DNA of 64,000 nucleotides from Streptomyces toyocaensis (GTDB lineage Bacteria > Actinomycetota > Actinomycetes > Streptomycetales > Streptomycetaceae), in the NCBI RefSeq assembly GCF_000725125.1, contig NZ_JFCB01000001.1:744001-808000 (forward strand), in the 5' to 3' direction. Position numbers and translations under genes: made by a program. The notes beneath the pieces were generated by a model. It was not told the DNA's origin, ran no database searches, and saw only the letters and a program-made list of their open reading frames with translations. Positions 41,596-49,950 of the stretch are shown piece by piece. Every line of letters starts with the position of its first letter. The stretch's first letter is position 1.

Positions 41596-42653
41596 GGCCG
41601 GCTCACCTCGCCGTACGGCGCGCTGGTGACGTGGCGGAGCAGGTCCCCGACCGGCTCCTCGGGCGCCCGCTCGGCCGCCGTCACGGCGTGATCGATCTCC
41701 TCGGCGAGCCGCTGCTCGGTCCGGGCGAGCGCCTCGTCGTCCAGTTCGCCGCCGTCGCGCATGCGTTCCGTCAGCCGGGCGATCGGGTCGCGGGACTTCC
41801 ACCGCTCCACCTCCGCCTTGTCGCGGTAGCGGTCCGGGTCGTACATCGAGTGGGCGCGGAAGCGGTAGGTGCGCAGCTCCAGGAAGTGCGGGCCCGCGCC
41901 CGCCCTGATTCCCCCCACGGCCCGCCGGGCGGCCTGCTCCACGGCTTCGACGTCCATGCCGTCCACGGCCCAGGCGGGCATGCCGTAGGAGGCGGCGCGC
42001 ATCGCCAGGTCGGTCTGCGCGTGCTCACGGGCGAGCGCGGTGCCCATGGCGTACAGGTTGTTCTCGCAGACCAGCAGCAGGGGGAGGTTCCACAGGGCGG
42101 CGAGGTTCGCCGTCTCGTGGAACTCGCCTTCGGCGAAGGCCCCGTCGCCGAAGAAGCAGCAGGTGACGCCGGGCAGGCCGCGCATCAGGTCGGCGAGGGC
42201 GAGACCGGCGGCCAGGGGGAGCCCGCCGGCGACGATCGCGCTGCCGCCGTAGAACCGGCGGCTCGCGTCGAACAGGTGCATGGACCCGCCCCGGCCGCCG
42301 CTGCAGCCGGTCGCCTTGCCGTGCATCTCGGCCATGACGGACTCCGGCGTGAGGCCGCGGGCCAGCGCGTGACCGTGTTCGCGGTAGGTGGAGACGACCG
42401 CGTCCCCGGGCTCCAGGGCACCGGTGACGCCGACGGCGACGGCCTCCTCGCCGATGTAGAGGTGGACGAAGCCCCGGATCCTGGCGGCGCTGTACAGCTC
42501 GACGCACCGCTCCTCGAAACGCCGGATGCGCAGCATCGCCTCCAGGAGGTCCGTCCGGTGCCCGGCGCCGGACCTCCTGGCGGCGGCCTTCCGCCCCGGC
42601 TTCGCCGACGACGGCTCCTTGCGTGGACGGGTGGTGGGCCGGGACGCGGTCAT
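41592..42653 (-). CDS. 2-oxoacid dehydrogenase E1 alpha subunit
   Basis: A 353-residue thiamine-dependent E1 alpha. The first 30 residues are basic and disordered, then comes [19 protein letters not shown]. The ThDP/Mg motif is [16 protein letters not shown] followed by CENN, and the phosphorylation-loop-like region is [42 protein letters not shown] is typical of pyruvate/acetoin dehydrogenases. It overlaps the acetate-CoA ligase upstream by 4 bp (ATGA) and E1 beta downstream by 4 bp (GTGA). Confidence 0.95.
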   Translation of the reverse strand: MTASRPTTRPRKEPSSAKPGRKAAARRSGAGHRTDLLEAMLRIRRFEERCVELYSAARIRGFVHLYIGEEAVAVGVTGALEPGDAVVSTYREHGHALARGLTPESVMAEMHGKATGCSGGRGGSMHLFDASRRFYGGSAIVAGGLPLAAGLALADLMRGLPGVTCCFFGDGAFAEGEFHETANLAALWNLPLLLVCENNLYAMGTALAREHAQTDLAMRAASYGMPAWAVDGMDVEAVEQAARRAVGGIRAGAGPHFLELRTYRFRAHSMYDPDRYRDKAEVERWKSRDPIARLTERMRDGGELDDEALARTEQRLAEEIDHAVTAAERAPEEPVGDLLRHVTSAPYGEVSRP

Positions 42654-44440
42654 GCGGATCCCTCCAAGGTCGACAGGTCGCCGGTGGGCAGGCCGAGTTC
42701 GCGCGCCCGCAGCAGCCGGCGCATCACCTTGCCGCTGCGGGTCTTGGGCAGGTTCGGGTCGAACGTGATCTCCCTGGGCGTGACGGCCGGTCCCAGCCGC
42801 CGACGGGCGAAGGCGAGCAACTCGCGTCGCAGACCGGGGGACGGTTCGACGCCGGGGCGCAGCGACACGAAGGCCTTGACGACGTTCCCCGCCACGGGGT
42901 CCGGCCGCCCGATCACCCCGGCCTCCGCGACGGCCGGGTGCTCCATCAGCGCGCTCTCCACCTCGAACGGGCCGATCAGATGACCCGCCGACTTGATCAC
43001 GTCGTCGGCGCGCCCCACGAACCAGTACCAGCCGTCCGCGTCCCGCCGCACCAGGTCACCGGTCAGGTACCAGCCGTCGGCGAAGGCGGCGTCGTAGCGT
43101 TCCTCGTCGTGCAGATAGGCGCGGAACATCGACGGCCAGCCGGGACGCAGCGCCAGCTCCCCCTCCTCGTCGGGGCTCTCCACCTCCGTGACCCGGCCGC
43201 CCGCGACCCGTGCCCGGCCGTCCTCACCGGTCCTCAGCACCGTCGCCTCGACGCCGGGCAACGGACGGCCCATCGAGCCGGGCCGGATGTCGCAGGCCGC
43301 GAAGTTCGCGATCATGATGCAGCCGGTCTCCGTCTGCCACCAGTTGTCGTGCACGGGCAGACCCAGCACGTCCCGGCCCCAGAGAACGGCCTCCGGATTG
43401 AGGGGCTCCCCGACGGAGGCGATGAGGCGCAGGGCCGACAGATCGTAGGAGCGCGGCAGGTCGTAGGGCCCGTGGCGCGGGGTCGCGCGCATGAGCATGC
43501 GCAGCGCGGTGGGCGCCGTGTACCAGACGGTGACCCGCTGCTCACCGAGGATCCGGTACCAGCGGCGGGCGTCGTAGTCGCCCTCGTCGACGATCGTCGT
43601 GACGCCGTGCACCAGCGGGGCGATGACGCCGTACGACATGCCGGTGACCCAGCCGGGGTCGGCGGTGCACCAGTACACGTCGTCGGGGTGCAGGTCCAGC
43701 GCGTAGGCGGCCGTGACGTAGTGGGCGACCACCGCCTCGTGGACGTGCACCGCGCCCTTGGGAGTGCCGGTGGTGCCGCTGGTGAAGTGCAGCAGGGCCA
43801 TGTCACCGGGAGAGGTCGGCGGGATCGTGAAGGTGTCCGCGGCGGCGGCCGTCAGCTCGTCGAAGGAGGAGGTGCCGGGCAGCTCCCCGGCGCCGGGCCC
43901 GACGATCAGGACGTGTTCCAGGCCGGGCAGCGCGTCCCGGCGGCCGGCCACCTTCTTCCGGTAGAGGGCCGCCGTCGTCACCAGAACCCGGGCGTCCCCG
44001 AGACGCAGCCGCTGCTCCACGGGGTCCGGGCCGAACGCGGGGAACAGCGGACACAGCACGTCGGCGTTCTTCAGCGTGCCGAGCACCGTGGTGTAGAGCT
44101 CGGGACAGCGGCCGAGGAGCGTGAACACCCGCTCGCCGCGGGCGACGCCGAGTGCCCGCAGCACGTTCGCGAAGCGTGCCGTACGCCTGGCGAGTTCGGC
44201 GTACGTGACCTCGGCGACGGTGTCGTCCCGGGCGACGCAGCGCAGTGCGGCCTTGCCGGCACGGTCCGATGCCGCGTGCCGGTCGACCGCCTCGTACGCG
44301 ATGTTGAGCCCGCCGCCGGGCAGGCCGGCCAGCGCGCCGTGCGCCTCGGCCCAGGTAAACGTCGAACGGGCCCGTTCGTAATCGGGGAGCCGGGGTGGCA
44401 CGACCGGTTCGGTGTCCTTGCGGATCGTTTCCCAGTCCAT
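42650..44440 (-). CDS. AMP-forming acetate-CoA ligase
   Basis: A 596-residue acyl-adenylate enzyme. Core motifs are [17 protein letters not shown] (P-loop), [40 protein letters not shown] and [11 protein letters not shown], whose Lys is the usual acetylation site controlling the enzyme. The Trp in WWQTETG is the residue that restricts the pocket to acetate in acetyl-CoA synthetases. The start at 44440 has GAGGAG five bases upstream. It heads the E1 alpha/E1 beta/E2/ACP operon, so acetyl-CoA can be produced here from acetate or from pyruvate. Confidence 0.93.
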   Translation of the reverse strand: MDWETIRKDTEPVVPPRLPDYERARSTFTWAEAHGALAGLPGGGLNIAYEAVDRHAASDRAGKAALRCVARDDTVAEVTYAELARRTARFANVLRALGVARGERVFTLLGRCPELYTTVLGTLKNADVLCPLFPAFGPDPVEQRLRLGDARVLVTTAALYRKKVAGRRDALPGLEHVLIVGPGAGELPGTSSFDELTAAAADTFTIPPTSPGDMALLHFTSGTTGTPKGAVHVHEAVVAHYVTAAYALDLHPDDVYWCTADPGWVTGMSYGVIAPLVHGVTTIVDEGDYDARRWYRILGEQRVTVWYTAPTALRMLMRATPRHGPYDLPRSYDLSALRLIASVGEPLNPEAVLWGRDVLGLPVHDNWWQTETGCIMIANFAACDIRPGSMGRPLPGVEATVLRTGEDGRARVAGGRVTEVESPDEEGELALRPGWPSMFRAYLHDEERYDAAFADGWYLTGDLVRRDADGWYWFVGRADDVIKSAGHLIGPFEVESALMEHPAVAEAGVIGRPDPVAGNVVKAFVSLRPGVEPSPGLRRELLAFARRRLGPAVTPREITFDPNLPKTRSGKVMRRLLRARELGLPTGDLSTLEGSA

Positions 44441-44666
44441 AGGTGCTCCTCGCGGCACTGCCCCTGATGTCCAGGGTCGCGGAGCGGCGCGCCGGCCGCA
44501 CGTCGGCCCGGGGCCGTGGAAGGGCGGTGGCGGCACGCGATGGAGCCGAGGGCCGCCCGCTTCTTGCGGGCCCTCATTGCACGGTGCGCGGTTTCGCTCC
44601 GCTTCTCCGTGTCTGCTGTGGCCCTCGGCTCCCTTCCATGACACCGCGCCGTGGACGCCTGCCGTA

Positions 44667-44702
44667 GGGCCGGACGGCCCGGCCGGGAGGGCCGGATGGC
44701 CC
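44667..44702. promoter_or_regulatory. Tandem DosR/OsdR-like palindromes
   Basis: Box 1 (44667-44680) is the perfect palindrome GGGCCG-GA-CGGCCC. Box 2 (44689-44702) is GGGCCG-GA-TGGCCC with one mismatch. They start 22 bp apart and end 48 bp before the USP start at 44751, in the 310-bp region shared with the divergent acetate-CoA ligase operon. Two GGG-N8-CCC sites about 20 bp apart is the arrangement of M. tuberculosis DosR-controlled promoters. Confidence 0.6.
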
Positions 44703-44750
44703 GTACCGGCGGAGAATGGCCGGCAGGGGATGAGGAAGGCGGTGGACACC

Positions 44751-45635
44751 ATGGCCCCGTTGCCCCTGGTCGTGGGCGTCGACGGATCGGAGCCCGCTCT
44801 CCTGGCGGTCGACTGGGCCGTGGACGAGGCGGCCCGGCACCACCTGGCGCTGCGCCTGGTGCACGCGTCCCCGTGGGCGGCCCACGAGAGCGCCGTGCCC
44901 CCGTCCGGCGGACCGCCGTCCGCCCGTGCGGCGGCCGGGCGGGTTCTCGCCGCGGCCGCCGGGCGTGCTCACCGGCGCGACCCGCGGATCGAGGTCTCCA
45001 CCGCGGTCCTCGCCGAGGAGGCGGCCCGTGCCCTGCTGAACGAAGCCGGCGACGCGGCGTTCCTCGTTCTGGGATCGCGGGGCCGCGGCCCGTTGCGGGG
45101 ACTGCTCCTGGGCTCGGTCGGGCTCACCGTGGCGGCGCGGGCGCACTGCCCGGTGATCGTGGTGCGGGGCGACCCGGCCGGTCTGGCCGGCGGCCACGGA
45201 CGGATCCTGCTGGGCGCGGGGGACCCCGGCACGAGCGGTGAGGCGGTGCGCTTCGCGTTCCGCGAGGCCGAGGCCCGCGGATGCGCGCTGGACGCCGTAC
45301 GCGCCTGGCGTTGCCCGGCGTACGAGAGCCTCGACCACCCGGCGACGACCGGCGCACCGGAACGCCGGTACGAGGAGCGGGCATCCGCCCTGCTCGACGC
45401 GGTCCTCCGCGAGGCGGTCGCCGCTCACCCGGGAGTCCGGGTCCGCCGTGCGACGGTCGAGGGTCCGGCGTCGAAGGTCCTCGTGCTGCGGTCCGCCGCC
45501 GCCGACCTCGCCGTCGTCGGCGCACGGCGCCACCGGGGCCACGCCGGCCTCCAGCTCGGCCGGGCGGCCCACACGCTCCTGCACCACGCCCAGTGCCCGG
45601 TGGCGGTGGTACCCGAGGTGCCCCGGCCCGCGTGA
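44751..45635 (+). CDS. Tandem universal stress protein 2
   Basis: A 294-residue two-domain USP starting at ATG 44751; a GAGGAAGG site lies 11 bases upstream. Domain 1 ([27 protein letters not shown]) has a complete nucleotide motif, [17 protein letters not shown]. Domain 2 ends [18 protein letters not shown], where the second Gly of G-x2-G is replaced, so only one ATP site is likely. It is clearly paralogous to the USPs at 48053 and 49021. Tandem palindromes sit directly upstream. Confidence 0.95.
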   Translation: MAPLPLVVGVDGSEPALLAVDWAVDEAARHHLALRLVHASPWAAHESAVPPSGGPPSARAAAGRVLAAAAGRAHRRDPRIEVSTAVLAEEAARALLNEAGDAAFLVLGSRGRGPLRGLLLGSVGLTVAARAHCPVIVVRGDPAGLAGGHGRILLGAGDPGTSGEAVRFAFREAEARGCALDAVRAWRCPAYESLDHPATTGAPERRYEERASALLDAVLREAVAAHPGVRVRRATVEGPASKVLVLRSAAADLAVVGARRHRGHAGLQLGRAAHTLLHHAQCPVAVVPEVPRPA

Positions 45636-45657
45636 GACGGCCGGGTCCGGCGGCGCG

Positions 45658-45921
45658 CTACCGGCGTGCGCGCCGCCGGGCGAGGAGCAGGCCGATGGCC
45701 GTGCCCACGAGGAGCGTGACCGTGAGGACGCTCCACAGCGGGAGCGTGACGGTCGGGATCCACAGCTTGATGGTGACCGAGCCCGTGTTGGCGGCGATGA
45801 ACCAGATGGCCAGGCCTGCGAGCAGCACGACGCCGATGGTGCGCAGCCTGACATCCCGTCCCTTGACGGTCAGTGTCGGCGGACCATAGGCGTGCGAGGC
45901 GTTTCTGCTCATACGGGTCAT
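45658..45921 (-). CDS. LapA-like (DUF1049) small membrane protein
   Basis: An 87-residue protein with two membrane helices (TIGVVLLAGLAIWFIAANTGSVTI and LWSVLTVTLLVGTAIGLLLA) and the motif N-TGSVTIKLWIPTVTLPLW between them, then a basic C-terminus RRRARR. This is the LapA_dom/DUF1049 signature (N...V.V...P...PL...). In other bacteria such proteins assist lipopolysaccharide assembly; in Gram-positives the role is unknown. An in-frame ATG at 45912 is an alternative start. It lies 54 bp after a USP gene on the same strand. Confidence 0.82.
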   Translation of the reverse strand: MTRMSRNASHAYGPPTLTVKGRDVRLRTIGVVLLAGLAIWFIAANTGSVTIKLWIPTVTLPLWSVLTVTLLVGTAIGLLLARRRARR

Positions 45922-45975
45922 TATCGGTCGGCGGGTGCGCGACGGCGACCCGTGACCGCCTCCGGCCGAAGGACG

Positions 45976-46863
45976 CTACTCCTTGCCGGCCCCGTCCCGG
46001 ACCACCGCGACGGGACACCGCGCGTGGAGCAGGACGCCCCGACTCACCGACCCGAGCAGCAGGCCCGCGAAGCCGCCCCTGCCCCGCGCGCCGACGACGA
46101 GGAGCCGCGCGTCCGCGCTCGCCCCGACGAGCGTGTGGCGCACGCGGCCGACGACCGGCCGGCGCTCCACGGCGACGTCCCGATATCGCTGCTCCTGCCC
46201 GGCCAGCGCCACGTCGAGCACGCGTTCCGCGTGCTCACGCAAGTGGCTCCTGTCGTACGTCACGAAGGGTGGATCCGCCGGTCCGTCGTAGGCGTACGCG
46301 CTGTCGGGCCGGCACACGTGCACGGCCGTGAGTGCGGCACCGTGGAGACGGGCCTCGGCGAAGGCGAACCGGACGGCCGGCGCGGTGACGGGTGCGTCGT
46401 CGACCGCCAGCAGCACCGGACCGCCGGGCGCCGTCCGTCCCCGCACCACCAGCACCGGGCAGTGGCCGTGCGCGGCGAGCCGCCCGGCGGTCGAACCGAG
46501 CAGCAGTCCGCCGACGGCACCGTGGCCGTGGCTGCCGACCACCGCGAGCGAGGCCGTCCTCGAGGCGATCACCAGCACCGCCGACGGATCACCCACGACG
46601 ACGTCCCGGGAGACCTCCACCTCGGGGCCCGTGCGCCGGGCCCGCCGCTCGGCCTCGGCCAGGGTGCCGTCGATCAGTTCGCGCACGCCCGCCGCGGCCG
46701 GGTTCCACGGCGGCCCGGCGGGCGGCCCGTGCGGGGACTGCTGTCCGAAGGCGTGCACCAGCCGCAGGCCCACGCCTCGGAGCGCGGCCTCCCGGGCCGC
46801 CGCCCCGACCGCCTCCAGACTCGACGGGGACCCGTCCACCCCCACCACCACCGGCTGTTCCAT
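45976..46863 (-). CDS. Tandem universal stress protein 3
   Basis: A 295-residue two-domain USP. Both nucleotide motifs are intact: GSHGHGAVGGLLLGST in domain 1 and GARGRGGFAGLLLGSV in domain 2. It is thus expected to bind two ATP per chain, like M. tuberculosis Rv2623. It begins MEQPVVVGVDGSPSSLEAVGAAAREAALRG. It follows another USP by 19 bp on the same strand, forming a pair transcribed away from the USP at 48053. Confidence 0.95.
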   Translation of the reverse strand: MEQPVVVGVDGSPSSLEAVGAAAREAALRGVGLRLVHAFGQQSPHGPPAGPPWNPAAAGVRELIDGTLAEAERRARRTGPEVEVSRDVVVGDPSAVLVIASRTASLAVVGSHGHGAVGGLLLGSTAGRLAAHGHCPVLVVRGRTAPGGPVLLAVDDAPVTAPAVRFAFAEARLHGAALTAVHVCRPDSAYAYDGPADPPFVTYDRSHLREHAERVLDVALAGQEQRYRDVAVERRPVVGRVRHTLVGASADARLLVVGARGRGGFAGLLLGSVSRGVLLHARCPVAVVRDGAGKE

Positions 46864-46882
46864 GACGACGCTCCCCGTGCCG

Positions 46883-47764
46883 CTAAGGCTTCGCCGGGTG
46901 GGGGACGGTGAGGAGGGGGCACTGTGCGTGGTGCAGGGTGCCCTGGCTGACGGATCCGAGCAGCATGCCGCGGAAGCCGCCGTGTCCGTGGGTGCCGACG
47001 ACCAGGCCCAGGGCGTGGGCGGAGGCCTTGGTCAGTTCCTGGACGGGGTGTCCCTTGACGACCTCGTGGTGGAGTTCCACCTCGGGGTGGGCGTTGGTGC
47101 GTCCGGCGACCGTCTCGGACAGCAGGCGGCGGCACTCCCTTAGCGCGGCGTCCTCGTCGAGGACGCCGAGCAGGGGGGTGTGCCAGACATAGAGGGCGCG
47201 CAGGGCGGCTCCGCGCAGCGAGGCCTCCTCGAAGGCGAGGTCGACGGCGGCGGCGGAGTGGGGGCTGCCGTCGACGCCGACGACGAAGTAGGGCGGCTGC
47301 TGGGTGGTGTGCTCCGTGTCGCGCACGACGACGACGGGACAGGCGGCGTGGGCGGTCAGCGGCAGGGCGACGGCCGCGGAGCCGAGCAGCTCGCGTGTGC
47401 TGCCCAGGTGCCGGGAGCCGACGACCACCTGGGTGGCGTGCCGGGAGTGTTCGGCCAGGACCCAGGCGGGGTGGCCCTCGGCCAGGACCAGGGAGGTCTC
47501 CAGATTCGGGTGGCGGGTGCCGACGAAGGCCGCGGCGCGCTCGAGGACGTCGTTGCCGGCGGTGTGCAGGTCGTCGCGCCACTTCTCCCACGAGGGCGGG
47601 GTGCCCTCCAGCCGGTACCCGGGGACCGGCTCGCCCTGTGTGTGGACGAGGGTCAGGGGCAGGCGGCGCCGGTCCGCCTCGTCCGCGGCCCAGGCCAGAG
47701 CCGCCCGTTTGCCGGGATCGGGATCGACACCGATCACGACCGGCCTCCGTCCGTCGGCGTGCAT
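46883..47764 (-). CDS. Tandem universal stress protein 4
   Basis: A 293-residue two-domain USP starting at ATG 47764 (MHADGRRPVVIGVDPDPGKRAALAWAADEADRRR). Domain 1 is atypical: the DGS of the first strand is DPD and the nucleotide motif is altered (GSRHLGSTRELLGSA). Domain 2 is canonical (VVGVDGSPHSAAAVDLAF, GTHGHGGFRGMLLGSVSQ). An aromatic-rich EKWRDDLHTAG insert marks the linker. It is first in the minus-strand USP pair. Confidence 0.93.
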   Translation of the reverse strand: MHADGRRPVVIGVDPDPGKRAALAWAADEADRRRLPLTLVHTQGEPVPGYRLEGTPPSWEKWRDDLHTAGNDVLERAAAFVGTRHPNLETSLVLAEGHPAWVLAEHSRHATQVVVGSRHLGSTRELLGSAAVALPLTAHAACPVVVVRDTEHTTQQPPYFVVGVDGSPHSAAAVDLAFEEASLRGAALRALYVWHTPLLGVLDEDAALRECRRLLSETVAGRTNAHPEVELHHEVVKGHPVQELTKASAHALGLVVGTHGHGGFRGMLLGSVSQGTLHHAQCPLLTVPHPAKP

Positions 47765-47800
47765 GGCCGGCACCTCCCGCGTTGCTCCTGTGCGACGACC

Positions 47801-47816
47801 GGGCCGCTCACGGCCC
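47801..47816. promoter_or_regulatory. Variant palindrome GGGCCG-N4-CGGCCC
   Basis: GGGCCG-CTCA-CGGCCC is a perfect 6-bp inverted repeat but with a 4-base centre, two bases longer than the other boxes. It lies 37 bp upstream of the USP start at 47764, within the 288-bp region shared with the divergent USP at 48053. It may be a weaker form of the same operator or a transcription hairpin. Confidence 0.35.
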
Positions 47817-48052
47817 CATCCGCACCGGACGCCCCGTGCGACCAGAGTGGGCCGTGGACGGCATCTCAAACGTGGGCGGCGGCGGGAGCCGGCCGGTGGC
47901 ATGGCGGCGGCCTCCGATCCGTACGAAGCTGGGAGGGACCGGGACGGACGGTCGCGGTCGACGGACACGGAGCAGCACGCCGACGGAGACGGAAGCAGCC
48001 GACGGAGAGGGAAGCAGGAGGGCGGGACCGGGCGGGAGAAGGGACGCGGGCG

Positions 48053-48874
48053 GTGACCATTCCTCTGGTGGTCGGGGTCGACGGGTCCGAGGCGAGCCTG
48101 GAGGCGGTGGACTGGGCGGCGGAAGAGGCGATGCGGCACGACGTGCCGCTCCGTCTCCTGCACGCGGCGGCAGGCGACGGCGAGGCGGCCGACGTCGTCG
48201 ACGCCGCCGCCGGGCGGGCCCGGACAGCCGCTCCCACCGTGCCGCTGTCGAGCCGGGTGCTGCACGAGGAGGCGGCCGCCGCCCTGGCCGGCGAGGGACG
48301 CAACGCCCTGGCGCTCGTCCTGGGTTCGAGAGGGCTCGGGGGCCTGCCCGGCATGCTCCTCGGTTCGGTCGGTCTGGCCGTGGCGGCCCGCGCCGACTGC
48401 CCGGTGGTCGTGGTGCGCGGCGCGGCGGAGCACCGGCACGCGGGGTTCGCCACGGTCGTCGTCGGCGTCGAGGAGGGGGAGGGAAGCGGCACAGCGGTGG
48501 ACTTCGCGCTGCGGGAGGCGCGGGCGCGGAGCTGCCGGCTGGTGGCGGTGCACGCCTGGGGCCCCGGCGCCGGTGCCCTCACCACGCCCCAGGCCCCGAG
48601 CTGGTACGCCCTCGAAGCCCACCGGCGTCCGCCGGACCGGGTACTCGACGACGCGCTGCGTGACCCGCTGGAGCGGTACCGGGACGCGACGGTGGTCCGC
48701 AGGGTGATCAGGGGACCGGCGCGCCAGGCACTGCTGGAGGCGGCGGCAGACGCGGACCTGCTGGTCGTCGGCGCGCGCAGACGAAAGGGCCACTGGGGCC
48801 TGCAACTCGGCCTGACCAGCCACGCGGTGCTGCACCACGCGCCGTGCCCGGTCGCGGTCGTGCCCCAGATCTGA
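48053..48874 (+). CDS. Tandem universal stress protein 5
   Basis: A 273-residue two-domain USP from GTG 48053 with GAGAAGGG upstream. Domain 1 is [26 protein letters not shown] with the motif GSRGLGGLPGMLLGSVG intact. Domain 2 ends GARRRKGHWGLQLGLTSH, where the second Gly is lost, as in USPs 2 and 6. It is shorter than its relatives in the linker between domains. The close similarity of USPs 2, 5 and 6 points to recent duplication in this block. Confidence 0.94.
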   Translation: MTIPLVVGVDGSEASLEAVDWAAEEAMRHDVPLRLLHAAAGDGEAADVVDAAAGRARTAAPTVPLSSRVLHEEAAAALAGEGRNALALVLGSRGLGGLPGMLLGSVGLAVAARADCPVVVVRGAAEHRHAGFATVVVGVEEGEGSGTAVDFALREARARSCRLVAVHAWGPGAGALTTPQAPSWYALEAHRRPPDRVLDDALRDPLERYRDATVVRRVIRGPARQALLEAAADADLLVVGARRRKGHWGLQLGLTSHAVLHHAPCPVAVVPQI

Positions 48875-49020
48875 CGCGTGCGGCCGGCCGGTACCGGAGG
48901 GGCGGCGGAGTCCGGGAACCGCGTCCGGAGGTCGCGGCGGACCGTGGGTGGTGCGACGGTATGCAGAGAACCTCGTGAGCCGCAGGACGGGAAGCGCAGG
49001 ACAGGAAGGCGGTGGCGACC

Positions 49021-49893
49021 ATGGATCTCCCGCTGGTGGTGGGGGTCGACGGTTCCGGTCCCAGCCTCGACGCGGTGGACTGGGCGGTGGAGGAGGCGGC
49101 GCGGCACGGTCGGCCTCTGCGGCTCGTCCACGCCTCGCTCTGGGAACGGTACGAAGGCAGCGTCCCGTCCTTCGGACGGCAGCGTCCCCCGCAGGAGGTC
49201 CTCGCCCAGCACATCGTCGCCTCCGGCTCGGAACGCGCCCGGCAGCGCCGTCCGGAGGTCAAGGTGACGAGTGACGTGATTCCCGACGACCCGGTGTCGG
49301 CGTTGCTCGCGGCAGGACACGAGGCGTGGTTCCTGGTCACGGGTTCCCGCGGGCGGGGTGAACTGGCCGGGCTGACCCTCGGTTCGGTCGGTCTCGGGGT
49401 GGCGGCCCGCGCGACGTGCCCGGTCGTCGTGGTCCGTGGCGGGGAGCGGAACCGGGCGGGGGCCTTCGGGCGGGTGGTGATCGGGGTGGGCGACCTGCCG
49501 CACTCCCTGGGCGCGGTGCGCTTCGCCCTCCGCGAGGCCGCGGTGCGCGGCTCGGCCCTGCGGGCCGTGCGGGCCTGGCGCAGTCCCGCCCCCGGGCACC
49601 CGGCCCCCGGCGCGGCGGACGACGGCACGTCCGCGCCCGAGGAACGGGCCTCCACCGGGCTGACCGAGGCGTTGCGCGATGCGGTGCGCGAACATCCGGA
49701 CGTGGAGGTGCACAGGACACCGGTCGAGGGCCCCGCCCACGAGGTCCTGCTGGAGGCGTCGGCCGGTGCCGACCTCGTCGTGGTCGGCGCCCTGCGGCAG
49801 CACGGTCACTTCGGTCTCCAGCTCGGCAGGGTCGCCCACACCTTGCTGCACCACGCCGAGTGCCCGGTCGCCGTCGTACCCCAACGGGTCTGA
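49021..49893 (+). CDS. Tandem universal stress protein 6
   Basis: A 290-residue two-domain USP starting at ATG 49021 ([30 protein letters not shown]). Nucleotide motif 1 is intact (GSRGRGELAGLTLGSVG); motif 2 is GALRQHGHFGLQLGRVAH, with the second Gly changed. The leader GGAAGGCGGTGGCGACC before the start nearly repeats that of USP 2, another sign of duplication. The GH65 gene follows after 57 bp, probably in the same transcript. Confidence 0.95.
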   Translation: MDLPLVVGVDGSGPSLDAVDWAVEEAARHGRPLRLVHASLWERYEGSVPSFGRQRPPQEVLAQHIVASGSERARQRRPEVKVTSDVIPDDPVSALLAAGHEAWFLVTGSRGRGELAGLTLGSVGLGVAARATCPVVVVRGGERNRAGAFGRVVIGVGDLPHSLGAVRFALREAAVRGSALRAVRAWRSPAPGHPAPGAADDGTSAPEERASTGLTEALRDAVREHPDVEVHRTPVEGPAHEVLLEASAGADLVVVGALRQHGHFGLQLGRVAHTLLHHAECPVAVVPQRV

Positions 49894-49950
49894 GCCCACG
49901 TGGGGCGCCTTCGTGCGCTGGTCGGCGAGGAGAAGGGCGAGGGCGGCCGA

